DNA of 28,922 nucleotides. It comes from JAFAHS01 sp046728175. Lineage in GTDB: Bacteria > Desulfobacterota > Binatia > Binatales > Binataceae. Position numbers and translations under genes: made by a program. The notes under the pieces are model-generated. The model was not told where the DNA came from. It did not search any database and was given only the letters and a program-made list of their open reading frames with translations. Numbering within the stretch: the stretch's first letter is position 1; each line of letters starts with the position of its first letter. Shown piece after piece: positions 16,710 through 24,908 of the stretch. The stretch is from the NCBI GenBank assembly GCA_046728175.1, contig JBKPEA010000133.1, positions 1 to 28,922 on the forward strand, in the 5' to 3' direction.

Positions 16710-17213
16710 TTAGATGCTGAGTCGGACGATCTTGGCCTCGCAACGACGGGCTGACCGCAAAGCGAGCGTTGCAACGGTGACCGGCAGTTTGAAGCGCCGC
16801 GGCCCAGCGCTGCCGGGATTAATAAAGAGAACCCCAGCCCGCTTTTCAATCAGCGGCTTGTGCGAATGACCAAACACGACAGCAGTCAAACCCGCAGCAT
16901 CGGTATCGGGGTCAAGTTCCGCGAGGTTGTGAAGGACTCGGATCGCGTGCCCGCCAACCTCGACCAGGTCTTGCGGAGGAAGGCCGTTAGCCCAAGGTCC
17001 CCGGTCGTTATTGCCGCGGATTGCGCGAACAGGTGCAAGAGTCCGGAGCGTCTCCAGGACGACCGGGTCGCCGATGTCACCGCAATGAATGATGAGGTCC
17101 GAACCTCGCAGCGCCTCGAGGGCCTCGGGCCGAATTAATCCGTGGGTATCTGAAATGAGACCGATGACGGCTCGGGAGGGCAATCGCGGTCCTCTGCTGG
17201 TCCTCCGTTTCAA
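16710..17213 (-). CDS. YfcE/MJ0936-type metallophosphoesterase
   Basis: A 167-residue calcineurin-like phosphoesterase of the small YfcE family. The metal-binding motifs appear in order: D22 and H24 in SDTHG, D46 in HCGDIG, N69 in RGNND, H95 in RVLHN, and H116 and H118 in FGHSHKP. NPGSAGPRR is the usual C-terminal family segment. H95 sits in LHN where most relatives have a THGH-like motif, a small departure that keeps one histidine. Such enzymes bind two divalent metals and cleave phosphodiesters in vitro; the physiological substrate is not predictable. The first 14 residues are basic and may be extra; a later start near VIGLISDTHG would also fit the family. It is transcribed away from the MetE-like gene. 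Confidence 0.9.
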   Translation of the reverse strand: MKRRTSRGPRLPSRAVIGLISDTHGLIRPEALEALRGSDLIIHCGDIGDPVVLETLRTLAPVRAIRGNNDRGPWANGLPPQDLVEVGGHAIRVLHNLAELDPDTDAAGLTAVVFGHSHKPLIEKRAGVLFINPGSAGPRRFKLPVTVATLALRSARRCEAKIVRLSI

Positions 17214-17626
17214 GGGATCAGAGCCTCAATCCATTCGCGACTCGAAAACGAGCTGTTACCGTCGACCGCTACGATCACGCAGACTTGCCCTCCTCCCTAA
17301 GCGGCGATAGCGGGGTTACAGTCACAGTTCCAGGCCGGTGAGCTGCTCTGGTTCGCGGACCTGCTGCGCCCAATAGGATTTTTACATAGTTGCCCGTGGC
17401 TGAACTGCGATCCAGATCGGCGACTTTCTGCATACAGCCGATCGAGCCAACGGGAAGTCTGGACAAATTTTCCGCGGGTCTTCACTTTGCTGGACCCGTC
17501 GCTGGATCCGGCGCAGCATCTGGGGTTATCGGAGCGTGACCAGGGTTCTGAATTTATGAATCGCCTACCGCATTCCGAGCCCGGTTAATTCGACTCTGGC
17601 CCAATGAGCGGGCGGGAGGTGCCACG
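17214..17626. other. Divergent intergenic region
   Basis: About 410 bases between the divergent phosphoesterase and MetE-like genes, so promoters in both directions are expected. I looked for a SAM- or cobalamin-type riboswitch ahead of the methyltransferase and found no recognisable conserved core. GGAGGTG lies just before the ATG at 17627. Confidence 0.5.
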
Positions 17627-18679
17627 ATGACAAAGAATGCGCTTCTGCCGACGACGGTGGTCGGAAGTTATCCGCAACCGGACTGGCTCATCGATCGCGA
17701 CAAGCTAAGCACCTTCGTTCCACGCACCCGCGTCCCCGACTTGTGGCGCGTCCCCGAGCGGTGGCTGGAGCACGCGCAGGACGACGCCACGATCGTAGCG
17801 ATCCGCGATATGGAGCGAGCAGGCGTTGACATCATCAGCGACGGCGAGATTCGGCGCGAGAGCTATTCCAATAGATTTTCCAACGCGTTGGCGGGAGTCG
17901 ATCCCAAGAAGGAGGGAAGCTTGACTCTAAGCAACGCGGGCCGAACCGTAACCATACCGGTCCCATTGTTTTCCGGTCCGGTGCGCCGGCTTACAGCCGT
18001 GGAGGTTCGAGATGTCACTTTCTTGCGCGCGCACACTGATCGGCACATCAAGATTACACTGCCGGGCCCGTTTACGATGTCGGAGCAGGCGGAAACCAGC
18101 TACCACACCGATCGCGAGGCGCTTGCGATGGAGCTTGCTGCTGCCGTCAACGAGGAGGTGCGGGAGCTCTTTGCCGCGGGTGCGGACATCGTCCAGCTCG
18201 ACGAGCCGTGGATGCAGCGCTTCCCTCAGCGCGCGAAGCAGTACGGCGTCAAAACGTTGAATAGGGCGCTCTCTGGCATTGCGGGCACGACCGCGATTCA
18301 CATCTGCTTCGGCTATGCGGCGGTGGTTCCGAGTAAACCATCGAGTTACTCATTCTTAACCGAACTGGAAGGCAGCGTCGTAAACCAGGTCTCGATCGAG
18401 GCCGCTCAGCCTCGGCTTGACCTAGCGGTGCTGCGCGACCTTCCGAGCAAGGTAATGGTCGTGGGCGTGCTCGATCTTGCCGATCGAAATATCGAGACTC
18501 CGGAGGTCGTAGCCGCGCGCATCGAGGACGCGTTGAAGCACGTTCCTGCCGAGCGCCTCGCAGTCGCGCCCGACTGCGGTATGAAATATCTCGCGCGCGG
18601 CGTCGCCTTCGGTAAACTTAAAGCGATGGTTGAAGGTGCGCAACTTGTTCACACCGGACTCCCCAATCGTGCGGTGTAA
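17627..18679 (+). CDS. Core MetE-like cobalamin-independent methyltransferase
   Basis: A 350-residue protein corresponding to the C-terminal catalytic barrel of cobalamin-independent methionine synthase, without the N-terminal duplicated barrel of full MetE (about 750 residues). Zinc/thiol site residues are visible: H225 and C227 in IHICFGY, E258 in VSIEAAQ and C317 in PDCGMKY. D192-E193-P in QLDEPWM is the conserved substrate-site motif, and VVGSYPQP near the N-terminus is typical. The reaction would be methyl transfer to homocysteine or another thiol. Short homologues can use methylcobamide proteins or other donors rather than methyl-folate, and some act on unrelated substrates, so the exact role is uncertain. 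The ATG has a strong ggaggtg ribosome binding site. The gene stands alone. Confidence 0.9.
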   Translation: MTKNALLPTTVVGSYPQPDWLIDRDKLSTFVPRTRVPDLWRVPERWLEHAQDDATIVAIRDMERAGVDIISDGEIRRESYSNRFSNALAGVDPKKEGSLTLSNAGRTVTIPVPLFSGPVRRLTAVEVRDVTFLRAHTDRHIKITLPGPFTMSEQAETSYHTDREALAMELAAAVNEEVRELFAAGADIVQLDEPWMQRFPQRAKQYGVKTLNRALSGIAGTTAIHICFGYAAVVPSKPSSYSFLTELEGSVVNQVSIEAAQPRLDLAVLRDLPSKVMVVGVLDLADRNIETPEVVAARIEDALKHVPAERLAVAPDCGMKYLARGVAFGKLKAMVEGAQLVHTGLPNRAV

Positions 18680-18873
18680 CATCGCTTCCTGATGGTTTCG
18701 GGACGCGAACCACGAGTCTCGGCATTGTCTGTCGAAGCGGCAGAGCGCTTTCTTTCAGTTCTGGCGGGAGGGGTCGTGGCTCGCGGATAATGCTCTTCAT
18801 CGAGCCGCGACTTGCAGACGAGGGCGGACCAGCGATAGCGGACGCAGGATTGCCCTTATGGACGGATGGCTAA

Positions 18874-19764
18874 GTGGGTGAACTGGTGATCATCTCGGAA
18901 CCCTATCCGAGCGCTGCTTGGAAAGAGACGGTAGTTCGCGGCGTCGATAACCACAACATCGCAATGACCGGCCTTGCCGACTACTATCCGGTCGGTTTCG
19001 TGATGCGCGGAGCGTGCGGCGAGGTCTTAGGCGGTCTGCTCGGCGATATCTGGGGCGGTTGGATGTCGGTGGGAAGTCTTTGGGTCGACTCCAGTTTGCG
19101 CGGTCGCGGCTTTGGCGCCGCGCTGATGGCCCGGGGTCATCGTTATGCGCTGGAAAAATCATGTACCCACTCCCATCTACGCACCGGCAGCTACGAGGCC
19201 CGTCCCTTCTATGAACAGCTTGGGTATGCCGTCTATGCGGAGCTGAAAGACCATCCGATCGCGCCGCACGTGCGTTACTTTCTGAGCACGCTGCTTGATG
19301 GGAATGACCCCACCAATCCACCCTCCCCCGAGCCCACCATCCAGATGGAGCCCTACGTTTCGAGCGAAACCGCTGGCGCTATCAGATTCGGGATTTCATC
19401 ACATGCCTACGCGGCAATGGGTTTGCCCGAACAGGCATGGTGGCCTCACAATTTTTTTCTCCGTGACGAACGGGGCGAAATTGTCGGTGGAGCGCTCGGC
19501 AATCTGTGGGGTGCTTGGCTGTATCTGGATTATCTGTGGGTTGACCGCTCCCTCCGTGGCAAAGGACAAGCCACGCGATTGATTACCGCGGCTGAAGAGC
19601 AGGCGATGGCGCGCGGATGCACCGGAGCATTTCTTAGCACCTTCAGTTTCCAGGCGCGGCCCCTCTACGAGAAGCTCGGCTATCATGTCTTCGGCGAAGA
19701 GAAAGATCATCCAAAGGGACACATTCACTACTTGATGACCAAGCGCCTTCATGGGGTACACTGA
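18874..19764 (+). CDS. Tandem-GNAT acetyltransferase (two fused GNAT domains)
   Basis: A 296-residue protein made of two homologous GNAT domains. Repeat one has LWVDSSLRGRGFGAALM (69-85) and SYEARPFYEQLGYAV (106-120). Repeat two has LWVDRSLRGKGQATRLI (221-237) and SFQARPLYEKLGYHV (258-272). Both pairs are offset by exactly 152 residues, showing a clean internal duplication. The acetyl-CoA-binding R-x-x-G-x-G/A motif is RGRGFG in the first half and RGKGQA in the second, so the first domain is the more canonical. The start is the GTG directly after an in-frame TAA, with no strong ribosome binding site; the GTG at 18886 is an alternative. The substrate is unknown. A hairpin follows the stop codon. 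Confidence 0.88.
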   Translation: MGELVIISEPYPSAAWKETVVRGVDNHNIAMTGLADYYPVGFVMRGACGEVLGGLLGDIWGGWMSVGSLWVDSSLRGRGFGAALMARGHRYALEKSCTHSHLRTGSYEARPFYEQLGYAVYAELKDHPIAPHVRYFLSTLLDGNDPTNPPSPEPTIQMEPYVSSETAGAIRFGISSHAYAAMGLPEQAWWPHNFFLRDERGEIVGGALGNLWGAWLYLDYLWVDRSLRGKGQATRLITAAEEQAMARGCTGAFLSTFSFQARPLYEKLGYHVFGEEKDHPKGHIHYLMTKRLHGVH

Positions 19765-19768
19765 CGCT

Positions 19769-19783
19769 GGAGCGATTCGCTCC
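19769..19783 (+). terminator. Short hairpin after the tandem-GNAT gene
   Basis: GGAGCG and CGCTCC surround a 3-base loop 4 bases after the stop. There is no T-tract, so termination is uncertain. Confidence 0.35.
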
Positions 19784-19828
19784 GTCTCTACCGCTGAGCG
19801 AGAATACGCCGGCCAGGAAGCAGGATAG

Positions 19829-20584
19829 ATGCTCCTCGATAATCACAAGGGAAATTACAAATTTCTAAGGGGTGCCGGCGTACCGTTTTCGGCGGGCGCT
19901 CTGGCGGACCCCGGATTCGAGATTGTCCATGCCAGCCTCAAGCCCCTGGTCCGGCTCTCAAACGGCTTTGAGCTGATCGAGCGCCAGCTGCGGGGGGCGG
20001 GCCGCCCGATCAACGCCGTGTGCGGTATCGAGCTCCGCATCCCCGGCGCTTTGACCCCAGCCGGATTCGAGGGATTTAATCGCGACTATCTCGAGCGCAT
20101 TACGGCGTGGGGTGTAATCATCGATGGTCTCAATCCCATCGCGCGCACCAACGTCGCACCAGCTGCGGTCCCAATCGCCGAGTCATCTCTTTACGGATTC
20201 TATTACACGGTGCCAGCTCGGGGCAGCGAGCGTCCCGACTTCGTATTGGCTGGCGCGCCCGAGATGACTTCACACGATGGAAGAAGGGAAGTAGTCGCGG
20301 CCGGCGACGTCTCCCTCGATGGCCTCCGCCGCAAGACCGCCTGCGTGCTCGAGACTCTCGGCAAGCTGCTGGTCGAGATGAGAGTGGCGTGGAACGATAC
20401 GACGGCCGTGAACCTCTACACCGTTCACGATCTGCATCCGCTCTTCGCAACCGATTTGCTGCCAGCTCTCGGAAGCGCCGGTCATCGCGGCATCCGGTGG
20501 CACTTCGCGCGCCCCCCGGTCCAGGGCCTGGAGCTGGAAATCGATTGCTACGCGGCCCGCCAAGAGTTGGTTCTCATCGCCTGA
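19829..20584 (+). CDS. Conserved protein of unknown function, possibly RidA-like
   Basis: A 251-residue soluble protein without signal peptide or membrane helix. The sequence looks genuine: balanced composition and motifs I recall from a conserved family in Binatota-, Chloroflexi- and Proteobacteria-type genomes. These include FELIERQLRGAGRPINAVCG, ARTNVAPAAVPIAESSLYGF and TAVNLYTVHDLHPL, ending in GIRWHFARPPVQGLELEIDC. The overall strand-helix pattern suggests two RidA/YjgF-like modules, a family of enamine/imine deaminases, but the diagnostic RidA active-site arginine context is not clear to me. It lies 64 bases after the tandem-GNAT gene on the same strand and may be co-transcribed. The ATG is preceded by ggaagcaggat. 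I do not assign a reaction. Confidence 0.78.
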   Translation: MLLDNHKGNYKFLRGAGVPFSAGALADPGFEIVHASLKPLVRLSNGFELIERQLRGAGRPINAVCGIELRIPGALTPAGFEGFNRDYLERITAWGVIIDGLNPIARTNVAPAAVPIAESSLYGFYYTVPARGSERPDFVLAGAPEMTSHDGRREVVAAGDVSLDGLRRKTACVLETLGKLLVEMRVAWNDTTAVNLYTVHDLHPLFATDLLPALGSAGHRGIRWHFARPPVQGLELEIDCYAARQELVLIA

Positions 20585-20960
20585 CCTTTACCCGCCGGCG
20601 GGCAGCCGCGCACCCAATATGTCATTGGGAGCGAAGAGAGGAGGTCCGGATCGCGTGGAGGCTCGCCAGCCGCCGGATGCAATGGCTCGAGATTTTGATG
20701 TTCAAAAGCCGGGCGTCGCGTTCCTGCCAGAACCAAAGCAGTTCGAGAAGACGAAGCTCGCGTTGGTTCACGGAGCTCATCTTTGATCTCTGGCAACGGG
20801 AAATTCTTGGGCCCAGGCGACGTTGGTTTGAGGTTCCTGGAAGTTAGTTCAGGAATGACGATATAGCTTGGAGACGGCTGGAGATACGCATGCGAGCCAC
20901 TCGGCGGACCAAAATCGAGCCGGATCCGGGGAATAGAGTGTCAGACGGAGGTCAGAGAGA
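20585..20960. other. Intergenic region with a short open frame
   Basis: About 375 bases between the unknown gene and DUF2277. A 55-codon frame (20619-20786) begins MSLGAKRGGPDR and ends KTKLALVHGAHL, but has no ribosome binding site or family match. A perfect 12-bp GC palindrome lies at 20591-20602 just after the upstream stop. Confidence 0.4.
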
Positions 20961-21233
20961 ATGTGCCGGAATATCAAAACGCTCTTCAACTTCGAACCGC
21001 CAGTCACAAGCGAGGAGGTTCGAGCGGCTTCCCTCCAATTCGTCAGAAAAATCAGCGGCTTTAACAAGCCCTCCAAGAGCAATGAACAGGCCTTCCAACT
21101 CGCTGTCGACGACATTGCCCACATCGCCGCCGACCTTCTGCATTCGCTCGAAACAACAGCTCCGCCGAAGAACCGCGAAGCGGAGGCCGCCAAGGCAAGA
21201 ACTCGCGCGGCCGAGAGATTCGGTAGCCTCTAA
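20961..21233 (+). CDS. DUF2277 family protein
   Basis: A 90-residue protein that matches DUF2277 along its full length: the invariant-looking start MCRNIKTLFNFEPPVT, the central ASLQFVRKISGFNKPSKSNE, and the conserved late segment TTAPPKNREAEAAKARTRA. The C-terminal helix is basic and Ala-rich. The family is small, cytosolic, and widespread in actinobacterial, Chloroflexi and deltaproteobacterial genomes, with no known activity. The conserved MCRNI and NREAEAA ends suggest a nucleic-acid or phosphate-binding role, but that is speculation. AGAGAGA just ahead of the ATG can serve as a ribosome binding site. It converges with the LLM oxidoreductase gene, 73 bases away. Confidence 0.92.
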   Translation: MCRNIKTLFNFEPPVTSEEVRAASLQFVRKISGFNKPSKSNEQAFQLAVDDIAHIAADLLHSLETTAPPKNREAEAAKARTRAAERFGSL

Positions 21234-21306
21234 AATTTCCTGGGCAGGAACGCGGAATCCCCGGCCGGGTCCTCTCTTCAGGGGACTGCTGCTCCCGGGT
21301 CCATTC

Positions 21307-22467
21307 CTAATTCGCGCTCGCGCCCTCCGTCACTACTCGCGAAGGCTGGCTCTTCCGGAAGTGCGGGATCACATATTTGCCGAACAGGTCGATTGCATGC
21401 ATCGTCTTGGCGTGCGGAATGGACCAGAACTGCATCATGGCCAGGAACTGATCGAGTTGCGCTTCCTTCTGGATCCGTTCCAGCTGCCTGACCGCTGTAT
21501 CCGGGCTTCCGCAGATACACATGCCGTGGTCAATCAGCGAGTCGATGGTAACCTTGCTCGGGTCCAGTCCCTCGTACTGTTTGGGCAAGTCGGGTAGCTG
21601 ACCGGCTGCCGGGTCTTTCGGCTCGACCCCGGTCTTCTTAGCTTCAAGCACCGTCGAGTTCACCCGCAGCGTCGTGCCGACATAGGACATGAATGCGCGC
21701 TCGGCGTCTTCCCGTGCCTGCTTATCGGTGTCTGCGATGTGAGTCATGGAAAAAGCACCCGCGCGATTGTTCACAAATGCTCCGTAGGGTTTCGCGGTCT
21801 TGATCGCATCGCGATAGGTGCGGACACGCTGCCCCAGGCGCTCGGGCGACACCAATAAAGTAAAGGACAACAGGCCCAGCCCCAGCTTGCCGGCGAGCTC
21901 GTGGGTGTCGTCGCTGGTGCAGGCCACCCATATCGGTGGATGCGGCTTCTGAATGGGCATCGGCACCACGGTACGCTGTGGGATATCAAAGTACTTGCCC
22001 TTGTATGAGAAGGTGCCGTCCTCGCTCTTCCAGATCGTGGTGATGATGTCGAGCGCCTCCTCCCATCGCGCGCGCGTCTCCTTGTAGGGGATGCCGAAGC
22101 CGCCCAGCTCAACCTGGGTTATCGATCTTCCCGTACCAACTTCCACCCGTCCGTTGCTCAGGATGTCCAGCGTTGCCACCCGCTCGGCGATACGCACCGG
22201 ATGATTGTAAGGAAAGGGCAGCAGGACTACTGCGTGACCGATCCGAATCTTGCTGGTCCTCTGGGAGATGGCGCCGTATAGCACTTCGGGTGCTGAAGAA
22301 TGCGCGAAGCCGACTTGGAAGTGATGTTCTACCGTCCAGAAATGCGTGAAGCCCACTTCTTCGGCGCGCACGACCTGGTTCATCACGTCATGGAACGCCT
22401 GGTACTCGCGCTCGCGATGTTTGAGCGGGCTGTTGACCTGGATCTCGTAGAAAATTCCGAAGTCCAT
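21307..22467 (-). CDS. LLM-class flavin-dependent oxidoreductase
   Basis: A 386-residue luciferase-like TIM-barrel protein. Typical segments are MDFGIFYEIQ at the start, EEVGFTHFWTVEHHF, APEVLYGAISQRTSKIRIGH, ERVATLDILSNGRVEVGTGR (the usual cofactor-proximal stretch) and FDIPQRTVVPMPIQKPHPPI. The C-terminal half includes the extended GSPDTAVRQLERIQ helix. The enzyme would use reduced FMN or F420 for oxygenation or hydride transfer; the substrate cannot be read from sequence. The ATG at 22467 is preferred to an in-frame start 78 codons upstream, because a GGAGGAAC site lies directly before it and the upstream residues have no family similarity. It is downstream of the FUSC exporter gene on the same strand, separated by 326 bases. 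Confidence 0.93.
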   Translation of the reverse strand: MDFGIFYEIQVNSPLKHREREYQAFHDVMNQVVRAEEVGFTHFWTVEHHFQVGFAHSSAPEVLYGAISQRTSKIRIGHAVVLLPFPYNHPVRIAERVATLDILSNGRVEVGTGRSITQVELGGFGIPYKETRARWEEALDIITTIWKSEDGTFSYKGKYFDIPQRTVVPMPIQKPHPPIWVACTSDDTHELAGKLGLGLLSFTLLVSPERLGQRVRTYRDAIKTAKPYGAFVNNRAGAFSMTHIADTDKQAREDAERAFMSYVGTTLRVNSTVLEAKKTGVEPKDPAAGQLPDLPKQYEGLDPSKVTIDSLIDHGMCICGSPDTAVRQLERIQKEAQLDQFLAMMQFWSIPHAKTMHAIDLFGKYVIPHFRKSQPSRVVTEGASAN

Positions 22468-22471
22468 CCTA

Positions 22472-22479
22472 GTTCCTCC
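22472..22479 (-). promoter_or_regulatory. Ribosome binding site fixing the LLM oxidoreductase start
   Basis: GGAGGAAC on the minus strand, four bases before the ATG at 22467, shows that the longer 464-codon frame is an over-extension. Confidence 0.85.
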
Positions 22480-22721
22480 GTTATCGCGCGTATCCGCTAT
22501 GAGTCCCGCCAGCTGGTGAGACCTCGACACGGTGTCCTCGGACTGTACGACGCTTTGGGGGAATTTGCATAGTCCTCGCACCGGCAAAGAAGTCGCGCAG
22601 GGAGCGGATAACGAATCCTTAGCCGCGAAGATCTCGTCAGATCCGTCACTGCATTCTGCCCCTTGCGACTCCCGGTTCGAAGAGCGGCTGCGGGGCGGCA
22701 CGACTGCATGCTGTTACTGAT

Positions 22722-22792
22722 CGATCGCGCACCCGACGGCACGCTCGCGAACAGGTCCCGCATTGAACCGTGTCTGTTCAAACGCGCGATCG
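22722..22792 (-). repeat. Nested inverted repeat after mdtO
   Basis: The outer arms CGATCGCGC (22722-22730) and GCGCGATCG (22784-22792) are perfect complements. Inner arms GAACAG (22749-22754) and CTGTTC (22774-22779) nest within them. The outer arm touches the mdtO stop codon. It could be a 3' mRNA structure or terminator-like element, though no T-tract follows. Confidence 0.45.
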
Positions 22793-22793
22793 G

Positions 22794-24908
22794 TTACCCA
22801 AGTCGCACGGTGGTTAGGTGACCTTCAAGCACATGAATCAGACCTGCCGCGTGCTCTCGGTCGGCCGCCAATTCAGCTGCTGGTCGCGACTGCAGTAACA
22901 CGGTGAGGTCAGGTCCGACTGTGCTTGACACCATCTCGCGCAAGGGGGCTTCTGCCAACCCTTCTTCGAGTTGCGACCCGATGCTCGCGCACCAGGAATC
23001 GATTCTGGACCGCACCGCGGTATCGAATTCTTCGAAGTCGGAGGCCGCGCTCCGCTCACCCGCGAGGTTGCCCATCGCGAATGCGAGCCGGCGCATCGTG
23101 TCGAGCGCATCCACCAGGTTGCGAGCGTCAATGCCGCTCGATCGCCCCTGTAATTGAGCGTCCGCCGCAACCTCGAGCATATTTTCGATTCCGGTTATGA
23201 CTTCGAGATCGGCGGCAGCGACTTCCGCCTGTCCGCTGCCGGGCACCAGCGCCGCCAGACCCTTCAGCGGCCGCTCGATTTCCTCTGCTAGTGTCCGATT
23301 GGGCGCCTCGATAGAAACCGCGGAAACGACCGCACGAATCAGCATGCCGAGACTGATCCCCCAGATCGTCCAGATCGAGCCCATCATGTCGGGCCGCGGC
23401 CCCGGCCCGCTGAATGCGATCACAAACGCGGTGGCCCCGATCGCAAGATAAGAGAGCTGACCGCCTCCTTCGCCGATGTATATCATCAGCAGCACACCGA
23501 TGAAAATCGCCGCCAGATAAGGCGGAATCGAAGTGAAATTGGGCGCCAGCACGATCGTGCCCAGCGCCGCGAACATCAACGCTCCCGAAGATCCGATCGC
23601 GCGCATCGTGAATTTGCGTGCCGCCGCGCCGTGGCTCGGTGGGCCGCCGATCATCAGCAGCCACAACGCGGCATGAATCGCTGCGCTGTTGGCATAGAGT
23701 CCAGCCATAAGAGCCAGGGTCATTGCGATCGTGTGGCGCACGCAAAAGCGGACGAGAAATTTGTTCGGTCGGAAGGGTCGTCTTGGCAGCGGGTATCGTC
23801 GCGCGCCGGCCGAACATAATTCCCGGGAATCGGCGCTCAACAGGTCCCCGATTCCGACCAGATGCTCCGCCAGCTCATCGAGTGCCCCTCTCTCCGACAG
23901 GTGCGTGGCGCTGGTGCGAAACAGGTCGAGTGAAACCGTTGTTTGCGGGTGTTCAGGACGAGTCGGCTGGGTGATGTGAACAATGTACTCGTCGAGAGCA
24001 CCGTCAAGCGCGTCCGCCATCTCCCGCAGGTCACGCTTACGCGCTTCTTCATAACGCCGGCCGATCTGTTTGCAAGCAACTACACAGAGCTGTTCGATCT
24101 CATTGTGAATTCGCTCGGCGACCATTACCGCCGCAAGCAGGTTCGCTGCGCCTCGCGCCTCATTGGCCTGGCGGGTGGCCGGTCGCAGCAACGCGAGATG
24201 GTAGGCGAGTTTCGATGCGATAGGGCGATCGTGGTCTGGGGTCGCCTCGCCCAGGAAGATCGCGACCAGCAGGCCGAGCCTCCGACGGGAGCGGGCGAGC
24301 GTGCCGCGCAGGGAGTTGGCCAGCACCACTTCCGCAGGCATTGGCCAGAGCAGGTTGTTGAACAGCAGAAGCAATGCGATCGCAATTGCGGTTCCCCCGT
24401 ACATCTGCGCGTTGTCCCATCCGAGCGAGCGACGGTCGAACAGGACCATGTAGAACGCCGTGATCGATGGAATCTGAATCCAGAGCCACAATCGTCCGAG
24501 TCTTCGGATTCCGTAGATGAGGTAGGTGGAGATTGCGGTGAATATGATGAAGGTGGACACCAGCAGTACCGGGCTGTCCGCCAACGCCCCGACTATGAAC
24601 AGTGCCAACACCTGAATGATGGCTGCGATGAGCAGGAACACAATGCCGGTTGCGAAGTTGAATACGAATTCAGGTGCGGCGAGGCTGACCAGTAGCGTGA
24701 GTCCGAGCGGATTGGCGATTTGGAGGGTGGCCATGATTCCGGCGCCCATTGCGGTCACGAATGCCACCCGCGCCGCACGCCGCCATCGGTTGGGAAACGG
24801 CGCAAGTTCCGCCGCCCAGGACTTGAACATGGCCCGGGCCCGAACCGGGAGGCCTTCGTAAGCCAGGGCCCGCTCGAAGCGTGCAGATGTCGTGTCGTGC
24901 GATACCAT
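22794..24908 (-). CDS. mdtO: FUSC-family inner-membrane exporter, MdtO/AaeB-like
   Basis: A 704-residue protein with the two-bundle layout of FUSC transporters. A first helical membrane block (about residues 43-205) contains RRAARVAFVTAMGAGIMATL and PLGLTLLVSLAAPEF. A cytoplasmic helical section (about 206-385) follows. A second membrane block (about 388-545) contains RHTIAMTLALMAGLYANSAA and AALWLLMIGGPPSHGAA. A cytoplasmic C-terminal helical domain ends the protein. E. coli MdtO is 683 residues, so the length fits. With the adaptor and outer-membrane factor encoded nearby it should export small, often aromatic, compounds across the envelope. It is transcribed divergently from mdtP. It is named by gene context and layout; AaeB is the closest alternative. 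Confidence 0.9.
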   Translation of the reverse strand: MVSHDTTSARFERALAYEGLPVRARAMFKSWAAELAPFPNRWRRAARVAFVTAMGAGIMATLQIANPLGLTLLVSLAAPEFVFNFATGIVFLLIAAIIQVLALFIVGALADSPVLLVSTFIIFTAISTYLIYGIRRLGRLWLWIQIPSITAFYMVLFDRRSLGWDNAQMYGGTAIAIALLLLFNNLLWPMPAEVVLANSLRGTLARSRRRLGLLVAIFLGEATPDHDRPIASKLAYHLALLRPATRQANEARGAANLLAAVMVAERIHNEIEQLCVVACKQIGRRYEEARKRDLREMADALDGALDEYIVHITQPTRPEHPQTTVSLDLFRTSATHLSERGALDELAEHLVGIGDLLSADSRELCSAGARRYPLPRRPFRPNKFLVRFCVRHTIAMTLALMAGLYANSAAIHAALWLLMIGGPPSHGAAARKFTMRAIGSSGALMFAALGTIVLAPNFTSIPPYLAAIFIGVLLMIYIGEGGGQLSYLAIGATAFVIAFSGPGPRPDMMGSIWTIWGISLGMLIRAVVSAVSIEAPNRTLAEEIERPLKGLAALVPGSGQAEVAAADLEVITGIENMLEVAADAQLQGRSSGIDARNLVDALDTMRRLAFAMGNLAGERSAASDFEEFDTAVRSRIDSWCASIGSQLEEGLAEAPLREMVSSTVGPDLTVLLQSRPAAELAADREHAAGLIHVLEGHLTTVRLG

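Larger units (their letters stand above)
22468..22793. other. Intergenic region between mdtO and the LLM gene
   Basis: About 325 bases. It contains a long imperfect hairpin adjacent to the mdtO stop (listed separately) and the LLM ribosome binding site. No gene is recognised. Confidence 0.5.

Noticed and set aside
17214..17626. SAM or cobalamin riboswitch upstream of the MetE-like gene
   Set aside because: No conserved core or convincing terminator/anti-terminator arrangement was recognised.
20591..20602. 12-bp GC palindrome CCCGCCGGCGGG as terminator
   Set aside because: It cannot form a stable stem with a normal loop and has no T-tract.
20107..20847. 246-codon open frame on the plus strand
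   Set aside because: Arg/Ser-rich shadow of the 251-residue gene; no ribosome binding site or recognisable motif.
22468..22701. N-terminal extension of the LLM oxidoreductase (78 codons)
   Set aside because: A GGAGGAAC site directly precedes the internal ATG, and the extension lacks family similarity.
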